A stretch of 6,712 bases of DNA from an uncultured bacterium (GTDB lineage Bacteria > Actinomycetota > Aquicultoria > SKW223 > CALKMS01), in assembly GCA_938091145.1 (NCBI GenBank), contig CALKMS010000079.1, positions 1 to 6,712 on the forward strand, given 5' to 3'. A program made the position numbers and the translations under genes. The notes beneath the pieces were generated by a model that did not search any database, had not been told where the DNA came from, and worked only from the letters and a program-made list of their open reading frames with translations. This document shows, piece after piece, positions 1 to 5,635 of the stretch; position 1 is the first letter of the stretch; every line of letters begins with the position of its first letter.

Positions 1-396
1 AAATCTTTTGATGTGGTTGAACAGATTGAGAAGGCACTTGAAAAAGGGGTTCGAGTTTTTACTAAATACCGTAGTTTAGCTAAGTTTTTATTGGTGGAAG
101 CTGTGGGTTCAGGTTCGGCTTTCGAAGAAAAAAGGTTTGCCATTTACACTCGTTTCGCTCGATTGATAAAAGATCTTTTAGACAAAGCTGTGGCGGAAAA
201 AAGAATTGAACCAATAAACACTGAGGTTGTCTCCTGGATTTGGGTTGGAGCGGTTAGCCAGCTTATTGTCCGCTGGCTTTATCTGGAAGAAGCGGAACCT
301 CTAGAAGAAGACTTGCCAGTGTTAAAAGAAACTTTACTCAAAAGTATTGGTTTGGAAGGAGTGGAAGGCAAAAGTGTTAATAAGAATAGCGCATAG
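1..396 (+). CDS. TetR/AcrR-family transcriptional regulator, C-terminal part (5' end outside window)
   Basis: The frame is open to the left edge with no stop, so this is the last 131 residues of a longer protein. A complete TetR protein is usually about 190–210 residues, and the missing part would hold the helix-turn-helix. What remains looks like the all-helical TetR ligand-binding and dimerisation domain: an early F-x-x-Y-R-x-L-x-x-x-L-L segment, a helix with F-x-R-x-x-x-x-L-L, a charged A-x-x-K-R-I-E-P turn (position of the usual 'G-x-I/L' turn), then a hydrophobic helix ending in the R-W-L-Y and L-E-E-A-E-P region. In-frame GTG (13) and other internal starts are not credible gene starts. 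The stop is TAG, and the last 23 bp overlap mqnD, so the two genes are probably co-transcribed and translationally coupled. The ligand is unknown. Control of the menaquinone operon, including itself, is inferred from position only. Family assignment rests on the C-terminal domain alone. Confidence 0.78.
   Translation, partial: KSFDVVEQIEKALEKGVRVFTKYRSLAKFLLVEAVGSGSAFEEKRFAIYTRFARLIKDLLDKAVAEKRIEPINTEVVSWIWVGAVSQLIVRWLYLEEAEPLEEDLPVLKETLLKSIGLEGVEGKSVNKNSA
363..368 (+). promoter_or_regulatory. Ribosome binding site deciding the GTG start of mqnD
   Basis: GGAAGG lies 5 nt before GTG 374, and a second SD-like AGGAG (357–361) lies 12 nt before it. Both sit inside the end of the regulator gene. 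An in-frame TTG at 347 lies upstream of both sites and has no comparable purine-rich sequence close before it. This supports initiation at 374, which also matches the family's usual N-terminus (R-I-A-H-S-P-D-x-D-D). Confidence 0.55.
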
Positions 397-1195
397 CCCG
401 GACGCTGACGATGCTTTTATGTTTTATGCTTTAGCAAAAAACCTTATTCCAGTTGGCGATTATCAGTTTGAACATATCTTAAAAGATATTGAAACTCTTA
501 ATCAGGAAGCACTTAAAGGAACCTACGAAATAACGGCCATCTCTTATCACGCCTATCCTTATATTGCTGGTAAGTATGCTTTAATGACCTGCGGTTCAAG
601 TGTTGGCAGTGGATATGGCCCAATATTGGTGGCTAAAGGTAGTTTGCCCGATCTTCAAGGTAAGAGTATTGCGGTTCCGGGCAAGTTAACCACTGCTTAT
701 TTGGTTTTAAAGCTTTATCTTAAGGATTTTGAACCAGTTTTCATCAACTTTGATGAGATCATACCTGCAGTGAAAAATGATAAGGTTGATGCTGGTCTTA
801 TTATTCATGAGGGTCAGTTGACTTATGAGCGTGAAGGACTTGTTAAACTTGTTGACCTCGGGGAGTGGTGGCAAGAAGAAAAAGGGCTTCCTTTGCCTCT
901 GGGTGGAAACGCTATCAGAAAGGACTTGAGCGAAAAAATAAAGGAAGTAGCTCGTTTGGTGAAAGAAAGCATTGAGTTTTCCCTTTCTCATCGGAAGGAA
1001 GCTTTAGCATATGCTTTAAGTTTTGGTCGGGGGTTGAACGAAAAAGACGGCGATAAATTTGTTGGGATGTATGTAAACGAATGGACGGTAAATTTGGGGG
1101 AGAAAGGGAAGAAAGCGGTCGAAGTGCTTTTAAAATGGGGGGCTGAAGAAGGAATTATTCCTGAATACCAGCCAGTTGAGTGGGTCGAAGTTTAA
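374..1195 (+). CDS. mqnD: 1,4-dihydroxy-6-naphthoate synthase MqnD
   Basis: The protein has 273 residues with a GTG start. MqnD cleaves cyclic dehypoxanthinyl futalosine to 1,4-dihydroxy-6-naphthoate, the last core step of the futalosine pathway, in the cytoplasm; it has a periplasmic-binding-protein-like two-lobed fold. Diagnostic features are the N-terminal I-A-H-S-P-D-A-D-D-A-F-M-F-Y (residues 5–18), I-S-Y-H-A-Y (56–61), a G-S-G-Y-G-P loop (78–83), V-P-G-K-L-T-T-A (101–108) and I-I-H-E-G-Q-L-T-Y (143–151). From memory, Ser57, Thr107 and His145 are the residues discussed for the Thermus thermophilus enzyme, with His145 the proposed catalytic base. Here S57, T107 and H145 fall at the same numbers, so the active site looks intact. 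Length is normal for the family. The gene overlaps the regulator by 23 bp, and its TAA shares one base with the mqnE ATG (TAATG). A TTG at 347 would add nine residues but is not favoured. Confidence 0.96.
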   Translation: MLIRIAHSPDADDAFMFYALAKNLIPVGDYQFEHILKDIETLNQEALKGTYEITAISYHAYPYIAGKYALMTCGSSVGSGYGPILVAKGSLPDLQGKSIAVPGKLTTAYLVLKLYLKDFEPVFINFDEIIPAVKNDKVDAGLIIHEGQLTYEREGLVKLVDLGEWWQEEKGLPLPLGGNAIRKDLSEKIKEVARLVKESIEFSLSHRKEALAYALSFGRGLNEKDGDKFVGMYVNEWTVNLGEKGKKAVEVLLKWGAEEGIIPEYQPVEWVEV

Positions 1196-2271
1196 TGAAA
1201 ATTGAGGAAATTAGGGAAAAGGTTGAGAGCGGTGGTCGAATATCTGAAAGCGAAGCCCTTTACCTTTTTAATTATCCTGATATTTTAGCTCTCGGTGAAA
1301 TTGCTCGAGGAGTTAAAGAGAAAAAGTTTGGTAAAAAAGTCTTTTTCAATCGAAATCTCCATCTTAACCTGACCAATGTTTGCATTTCTAACTGCCGTTT
1401 TTGTTCTTATCAAAAAAAACTGGGCGAGGAAGGATCTTACGCTCTTTCTCTTCAAGAGGCTCTGGATTTAGTTTCTCAAGCGGAAAAAGAAGGTATAACT
1501 GAAGTTCATATTGTAAACGGTCTTCATCCCAAACTACCTTTTGACTATTACCTTGAGGTTGTGGCGGCTATCAAAGAGAAACACCCTCATTTAATAATTA
1601 AAGCTTTTACTGCTGTTGAGGTTGACCACTTTTCTCGTTTTTCTAACCTTTCTCATCGGAAAGTGCTGGAAAAGATTTGGGAAGCTGGGGTGAGATTTCT
1701 TCCGGGCGGGGGAGCTGAAATTTTTAGTCCTCGAGTTCGAACCCTCCTTGGAATAAATAAAATCCCGGGCGATAAATGGATTGAAATTCATCAGCTGGCT
1801 CACCAAATGGGTTTTAAAACCAACGCTACTTTACTCTATGGCCACTTTGAAAAAGCGGAAGAAATTATTGAGCATCTCAAATTTTTAAGAGCAGCCCAGG
1901 ACAAAACAGGAGGGTTTGTGAGTTTCATTCCTTTGAAGTTTCAACCCGGGCGAACTGAACTTAAAAAAAACCTTTCCACTTGTGTAGAAGATTTAAGAAT
2001 TTTTGCCTTGAGCCGCATTTTTTTAGATAACTTCTCTCATATCAAGGCTTACTGGGTGACTACTGGCTTAAAAGTAGCTCAAATGGCGCTTCACTTTGGA
2101 GCTGACGATGTTGATGGCACCATTAAGAAAGAGGTAATTATGCACGCCGCTGGCTCGCCAGAAAAAGAAGGGCTTACAGTGGAAGAAGTAGTTACCCTCA
2201 TTGCTGAAGCTGGACTTGAACCAGTGGAAAGAAACACTTTTTATCAGCCGCTTAAAAATTATGCAGCTTAA
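1195..2271 (+). CDS. mqnE: Aminofutalosine synthase MqnE (radical SAM)
   Basis: The protein has 358 residues. MqnE adds the 5'-deoxyadenosyl radical from SAM to 3-[(1-carboxyvinyl)oxy]benzoate and, with rearrangement and loss of CO2, forms 6-amino-6-deoxyfutalosine. The [4Fe-4S]-binding C-x-x-x-C-x-x-C motif is C63, C67 and C70, preceded by N-L-H-L-N-L-T-N-V. Further family segments are V-N-G-L-H-P (107–112), L-P-G-G-G-A-E (169–175), F-V-S-F-I-P (241–246), I-F-L-D-N-F (275–280), and a C-terminal A-Y-W-V-T-T-G then F-G-A-D-D-V-D-G-T (301–309). The A-Y-W and D-V-D-G-T segments, with a late E-R-N-T-F-Y, separate MqnE from its paralogue MqnC downstream. ATG 1195 overlaps the mqnD stop by one base; no strong Shine-Dalgarno is visible, so translational coupling is likely. 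GTG 1180 is an in-frame alternative (five extra residues). The CofH/MqnC family is the only realistic alternative, and pathway context argues against it. Confidence 0.94.
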   Translation: MKIEEIREKVESGGRISESEALYLFNYPDILALGEIARGVKEKKFGKKVFFNRNLHLNLTNVCISNCRFCSYQKKLGEEGSYALSLQEALDLVSQAEKEGITEVHIVNGLHPKLPFDYYLEVVAAIKEKHPHLIIKAFTAVEVDHFSRFSNLSHRKVLEKIWEAGVRFLPGGGAEIFSPRVRTLLGINKIPGDKWIEIHQLAHQMGFKTNATLLYGHFEKAEEIIEHLKFLRAAQDKTGGFVSFIPLKFQPGRTELKKNLSTCVEDLRIFALSRIFLDNFSHIKAYWVTTGLKVAQMALHFGADDVDGTIKKEVIMHAAGSPEKEGLTVEEVVTLIAEAGLEPVERNTFYQPLKNYAA

Positions 2272-2272
2272 G

Positions 2273-3103
2273 ATGAGAGTTGGTGACATAAACTACTTAA
2301 ACACCTATCCTTTGCGCTGGGGACTTTCTCAGATGAAAATCCCTGAAGTTTTTCTCGGAACTCCGGCTGAAGTAAATCAGGCCTTGCTTAAAGGGGAAAT
2401 CGACCTTGGCCCTGTTTCTTCAATTTTTTATCTTAAGAACCGAGAAAAGTTTGTTGGTTTGGGGAATATTTGTATTGCTTCTTCAGGGGAAGTAAAGAGC
2501 GTCATTCTTATAAGTCGTTTTCCTTTAAAAAAACTGGACGGTAAAAGTATTTCTCTGACCAGAGCTTCAGCTACTTCTCAAAAGCTACTCCAGATTATTT
2601 TGGGAAAGAAGGGCTTGGTGCCTCAGTATGTCTTAGGGGAAAAAGATTTGTTAGAAAAGGGAGAAGTTGATGCTTCGCTTTTAATTGGGGATGACGCTTT
2701 GAAAGCTTACATTGATTATCTCGAGGGTAAGACACCTTTCTATCTTTACGATTTAGGCAAAGAATGGAAGGAATTAACTGGAAAACCAATGGTTTTTGCC
2801 TTCTGGGTGGTCAGGAAGGAAATTTTTTATGCTCAGCCTCAGGTGGTTAACGAAAGTTTGAAAGACTTATTATCCGCTCTGAGACTGGGTCTTTCTAATC
2901 TTGATAAAGTTGTGAGTGAAGCCGCCAGGTTAAGCGGGATCGAAGAAAATTTCTTAAAAGGTTATTACCAGGGCTTGACTTACTATCTTGGCGAAGAACA
3001 AAAGCAGGGATTAACAACTTTTTATGAGCTGGCAATAAAGGGTAAGCCATTGATAATTGAGTTTCTGACTTCCCCTTTTTATCTGGAGAAATGCAAAGTT
3101 TGA
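2273..3103 (+). CDS. mqnA: Chorismate dehydratase MqnA
   Basis: The protein has 276 residues. MqnA removes water from chorismate to give 3-[(1-carboxyvinyl)oxy]benzoate, the committing step of the futalosine route. It has a periplasmic-binding-like fold related to MqnD but works in the cytoplasm; no signal peptide is present. Family features are R-V-G-D-I-N-Y-L-N-T-Y-P-L at the N-terminus (2–14), G-E-I-D-L-G-P-V-S-S (41–50), S-G-E-V-K-S-V (71–77), S-L-T-R-x-S-A-T-S (94–102), L-L-I-G-D-D-A-L (136–143), and D-L-G-x-x-W then P-M-V-F-A-F-W (160–178). The chosen ATG 2273 lies one base after the mqnE TAA (TAAGATG) and puts the conserved strand at the extreme N-terminus. An in-frame ATG at 2261 would add M-Q-L-K and overlap mqnE by 11 bp; neither start has a clear Shine-Dalgarno. 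The 3' end overlaps mqnC by 13 bp. Confidence 0.95.
   Translation: MRVGDINYLNTYPLRWGLSQMKIPEVFLGTPAEVNQALLKGEIDLGPVSSIFYLKNREKFVGLGNICIASSGEVKSVILISRFPLKKLDGKSISLTRASATSQKLLQIILGKKGLVPQYVLGEKDLLEKGEVDASLLIGDDALKAYIDYLEGKTPFYLYDLGKEWKELTGKPMVFAFWVVRKEIFYAQPQVVNESLKDLLSALRLGLSNLDKVVSEAARLSGIEENFLKGYYQGLTYYLGEEQKQGLTTFYELAIKGKPLIIEFLTSPFYLEKCKV
3085..3090 (+). promoter_or_regulatory. SD-like GGAGAA ahead of mqnC (start ambiguity)
   Basis: GGAGAA ends directly at the ATG at 3091, which is too close for normal initiation. It is 9 nt before an in-frame TTG at 3100, an ordinary spacing. The sequence alone leaves open whether mqnC starts at ATG 3091 (Met-Gln-Ser-Leu) or TTG 3100; the products differ by three residues. 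Confidence 0.35.
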
Positions 3104-4173
3104 ATTCGGTTGAGGATATTTTAAAAAAACCTTTAGAAGGAAAAAGAATAACTTCTTCTGAAGCTGTTGAGCTTTATCGGCGGGCGGACTTTCTCGAGCT
3201 GGGGAAAGCGGCTCAGGCTTTTCGGGAAGTAAAGAGACCGGGTAAAAAAGTAAGTTTTATAATTGACCGAAACATCAACTACACTAATGTTTGCCTGGTG
3301 AGATGTAAGTTTTGTGCTTTTTCCCGTTCCGTTGGACATCCTGAAGGTTACACCTTGAGCGTTTCTGAGGTTCTGAGAAAGGTTGAAGAAGCAGTCTCTT
3401 TTGGAGCAACCCAAATAATGTTACAAGGAGGGATTAATCCTGAAATTAAGCTGAGCTACTTCGAGCAACTTTTTTCGGAAATCAAGTCAAGATTTTCTCA
3501 GATTACGCTTCACTCTTTAACCGCTCCGGAAATTGCTTATCTTTCAAAGGTTTCTGGCTTGAGTCTAAGGGAAACCTTGTTGCGCTTGAGGAAGGCTGGC
3601 CTGGACTCTTTACCAGGAGGGGGAGCAGAAGTTTTAGTTGATGAGGTAAGAAAAGAGGTTAGCCCCAAGAAGATTTCTTCGGCTGAGTGGTTAAAGGTTC
3701 ACGAAGAGGCTCATCGCTTGGGAATGGTCTCCACGGCTACAATGGTAATCGGGCACATAGAAAGCTTTGAAGACCGCATTGCTCACCTTGAAAAAATAAG
3801 AAGCCTTCAGGATAGGACCAAAGGTTTCATTTCTTTTATTCCCTGGATCTTTCATGCTGGCAAGACTGAGTTAAAAAAAGGAAAAACTTCTTATTTTGAT
3901 TACCTTAAGACAGTTGCTATTAGCCGCCTTTTTTTGGATAACTTTGACAACATTCAGGGTTCCTGGCTAACTGTGGGCAAGGAAATAGGTCAGCTTTCTC
4001 TCTTTTTTGGAGCAAACGACCTTGGCAGTATTATGCTGGAAGAAAATGTGGTTCGCTCAACGGGCTATCAGCCGCCAGATATGGAGGTGGGAGAAATGAT
4101 AAACTTAATTAGAAAAGCTGGCTTTTTACCTTACCAAAGAGATACCAATTTTAAAGTCCTTAAGGAGTTTTAG
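3091..4173 (+). CDS. mqnC: Cyclic dehypoxanthinyl futalosine synthase MqnC (radical SAM)
   Basis: The protein has 360 residues. MqnC uses a SAM-derived radical to cyclise dehypoxanthinyl futalosine into the spiro compound that MqnD cleaves. The [4Fe-4S] motif is C68-L-V-R-C72-K-F-C75, within the characteristic D-R-N-I-N-Y-T-N-V lead-in and A-F-S-R follow-on. Other hallmarks are M-L-Q-G-G-I-N-P (110–117), S-L-P-G-G-G-A-E-V-L (173–182), F-I-S-F-I-P-W (in the second half), S-R-L-F-L-D-N-F, G-S-W-L-T-V-G, F-G-A-N-D-L-G-S and a terminal Y-x-Q-R-D-T. The W-L-T-V-G and N-D-L-G-S combination and the Q-G-G-I-N-P loop mark MqnC rather than MqnE. The protein is full-length with no frameshift. It overlaps mqnA by 13 bp and ends in TAG, nine bases before mqnL and in the same reading frame. 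Together with mqnE it forms a pair of radical-SAM paralogues flanking mqnA. Confidence 0.96.
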   Translation: MQSLNSVEDILKKPLEGKRITSSEAVELYRRADFLELGKAAQAFREVKRPGKKVSFIIDRNINYTNVCLVRCKFCAFSRSVGHPEGYTLSVSEVLRKVEEAVSFGATQIMLQGGINPEIKLSYFEQLFSEIKSRFSQITLHSLTAPEIAYLSKVSGLSLRETLLRLRKAGLDSLPGGGAEVLVDEVRKEVSPKKISSAEWLKVHEEAHRLGMVSTATMVIGHIESFEDRIAHLEKIRSLQDRTKGFISFIPWIFHAGKTELKKGKTSYFDYLKTVAISRLFLDNFDNIQGSWLTVGKEIGQLSLFFGANDLGSIMLEENVVRSTGYQPPDMEVGEMINLIRKAGFLPYQRDTNFKVLKEF

Positions 4174-4180
4174 CTTAAGG
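4158..4180 (+). repeat. Inverted repeat at the mqnC/mqnL junction
   Basis: CCTTAAG (4158–4164) and CTTAAGG (4174–4180) are exact reverse complements separated by a 9-nt spacer that ends with the mqnC TAG. In RNA this gives a 7-bp stem, extendable by one U·G pair (4157/4181). It would sequester part of the SD-like AAGGAG (4162–4167) and end three bases before the mqnL ATG. Each arm also contains the self-palindrome CTTAAG. The stem is short and AU-rich with no U tract, so it is not a convincing terminator. A role in translation coupling is speculative. Confidence 0.4.
4161..4167 (+). promoter_or_regulatory. Shine-Dalgarno-like TAAGGAG upstream of mqnL
   Basis: TAAGGAG is the best anti-SD match near the mqnL start but lies 15 nt before ATG 4183, longer than usual. 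A second purine run, TAAGGGG (4176–4182), abuts the ATG. If the inverted repeat at 4158–4180 folds, it would pair part of TAAGGAG and shorten the effective distance. Confidence 0.35.
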
Positions 4181-4182
4181 GG

Positions 4183-5634
4183 ATGGCGAAGAGTTTTAAA
4201 AACTTAAGAGAGTTTATTTCTTTTCTTGAGCAAAAAAGCGAGCTTAAGAGGGTAAATGCTGAAGTTGACCCTGTACTGGAAATTACCGAAATTACTGACC
4301 GGGTAATCAAAAAGGGCGGCCCCGCTCTTTATTTTGAAAAGGTAAAAGGCTCAAGAATACCTGTGGTTATTAACCTTTTTGGTAGTTTTGAGCGGATGGC
4401 CTGGGCTTTAGGCAGAGAAAGCTTTGGCCAGCTGAAAAAAATAATTCCAGAGTTTTTACCCCAGGAACTTCCTAAATCATTTAAAGAGAGCTTACTTTTA
4501 CTAGCGAAGCTTTTCCAGGCTCGAAAGTTTAAGCCCAGAATAGTAGAAAAAGCACCTTGCCAGGAAGTGATTTGGCGAGGAGATGAGGTAAATCTCAACG
4601 AAATACCGGTTTTGAAATGCTGGCCAAAAGACGGAGGCAGGTTTATTACTTTACCTTTAGTTATCACCAGGGACGCCGAAACAGGAACTCAAAATATGGG
4701 GATGTATCGGCTTCAAGTTTATGATGAGAAAACAACGGGAATGCACTGGCAAATTCATCATGACGGTGCTCAAAATTTTCGCAAGAGCCCTAAGAATAAA
4801 CCTTTTCCGGTCGCGGTGGCTATTGGAGGCGACCCAGCAACAATATATTCAGCTACCGCTCCTTTGCCACCAAACCTTGATGAACTTTACTTTGCCAGCT
4901 TTTTAAGAGGAGAACCAGTAGAGGTGGTCAAGGCAATAACAAGTGACCTTCTGGTTCCAGCTGAAGCCGAAATTGTTCTTGAAGGATATGTAATGCCCGG
5001 GGAAGAAAGAGTTGAAGGTCCGTTTGGTGACCATACTGGTTACTACACTCCGCCTGATAACTATCCTGTCTTTCATATTGAGGTAATTACTATGAGAAAA
5101 AATCCTATTTATCCAGCTACGGTTGTGGGCAAGCCACCAATGGAAGACTGCTATTTAGGTAAGGCGACCGAAAGAATTTTTCTTCCCTTGATTAAAGCAG
5201 TTCTTCCTGAAGTAGTAGATATTGATCTTCCTTTTGAAGGTGTTTTTCACAACTGCGTTATTGTTTCCATCAAAAAAAGTTTCCCTAAGCAAGCTAACAA
5301 AGTGATGAACGCTTTGTGGAGTCTGGGACAGATGATGTTTAGTAAGTTTATTGTTGTAGTCGATGAAGATGTAAATGTTCATAATTACTCCGAAGTTGCC
5401 TGGAAAGTCTTTAACAATGTTGACCCAAAAAGAGACATTGTTTTAACCGAGGGTCCTCTCGATGTTCTTGACCATTCTTCGCCCACTCCTTATTACGGTT
5501 ACAAAATGGGCATCGATGCTACTAAAAAGTGGAAGGAAGAAGGGCATCCACGCGAGTGGCCTGATGAGATAAAAATGGATGAGGAGGTAAAGAAACTTGT
5601 TACTGAGCGCTGGCAAGAATACGGGCTTGATTAA
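4183..5634 (+). CDS. mqnL: UbiD-family decarboxylase, menaquinone biosynthesis (MqnL role)
   Basis: The protein has 483 residues, close to E. coli UbiD in length. UbiD-family enzymes use prenylated FMN and a divalent metal with K+ for reversible decarboxylation. Here the likely substrate is the (prenylated) 1,4-dihydroxy-6-naphthoate. The prFMN/metal site is visible: T-Q-N171-M-G-M-Y-R176-L-Q, H192-H193-D-G, R-G-E244-P, and V-E278-G-P-F-G-D283-H-T-G-Y-Y. R176, E278 and D283 correspond to the catalytic Glu-Arg-Glu/Asp network of the family. The tail L-D-H-S-S-P-T-P (429–436) with G-Y-K-M-G-I-D-A-T-K-K-W is typical of UbiD/menaquinone decarboxylases. No signal peptide or membrane segment is seen. 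It follows mqnC after nine bases and precedes a UbiA and a UbiX homologue, which argues for the late menaquinone steps rather than phenolic-acid degradation. The family is certain; substrate and symbol are inferred from context. Confidence 0.9.
   Translation: MAKSFKNLREFISFLEQKSELKRVNAEVDPVLEITEITDRVIKKGGPALYFEKVKGSRIPVVINLFGSFERMAWALGRESFGQLKKIIPEFLPQELPKSFKESLLLLAKLFQARKFKPRIVEKAPCQEVIWRGDEVNLNEIPVLKCWPKDGGRFITLPLVITRDAETGTQNMGMYRLQVYDEKTTGMHWQIHHDGAQNFRKSPKNKPFPVAVAIGGDPATIYSATAPLPPNLDELYFASFLRGEPVEVVKAITSDLLVPAEAEIVLEGYVMPGEERVEGPFGDHTGYYTPPDNYPVFHIEVITMRKNPIYPATVVGKPPMEDCYLGKATERIFLPLIKAVLPEVVDIDLPFEGVFHNCVIVSIKKSFPKQANKVMNALWSLGQMMFSKFIVVVDEDVNVHNYSEVAWKVFNNVDPKRDIVLTEGPLDVLDHSSPTPYYGYKMGIDATKKWKEEGHPREWPDEIKMDEEVKKLVTERWQEYGLD
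5582..5588 (+). promoter_or_regulatory. Strong Shine-Dalgarno AGGAGGT inside the mqnL 3' end
   Basis: AGGAGGT is the most canonical ribosome binding site noticed in the window. It is 8 nt before TTG 5597, which is in frame with mqnP and would add 13 residues to it. It is 47 nt before the ATG at 5636, too far to serve that start directly. It also encodes Glu-Glu-Val near the MqnL C-terminus, so it could be coincidental. Confidence 0.4.
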
Positions 5635-5635
5635 A

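Noticed and set aside
13..396. A complete small 127-residue protein starting at GTG 13
   Set aside because: The frame stays open to the left edge, and the translation looks like a TetR C-terminal domain, so it is a truncated larger gene.
982..1661. 15-nt direct repeat CCTTTCTCATCGGAA at 982–996 (mqnD) and 1647–1661 (mqnE)
   Set aside because: Both copies encode Leu-Ser-His-Arg-Lys in ordinary coding context. There is no third copy noticed and no flanking structure; shared codon preference and chance are sufficient explanations.
707..2289. Minus-strand open frames within mqnD and mqnE (707–991, 1591–1806, 2068–2289)
   Set aside because: They lie opposite well-conserved coding sequence, have low-complexity Phe/Ser/Lys-rich translations and resemble no family; they are shadows of the real genes.
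4158..4180. Rho-independent terminator at the mqnC/mqnL junction
   Set aside because: The stem is short and AU-rich and no U run follows; the next gene starts three bases later and belongs to the same pathway.
2595..5382. Minus-strand open frames opposite mqnA, mqnC and mqnL (2595–2789, 3133–3414, 4329–4667, 5155–5382)
   Set aside because: The plus-strand proteins are intact and recognisable across these stretches, and the minus-strand translations show no domain or plausible start signal.
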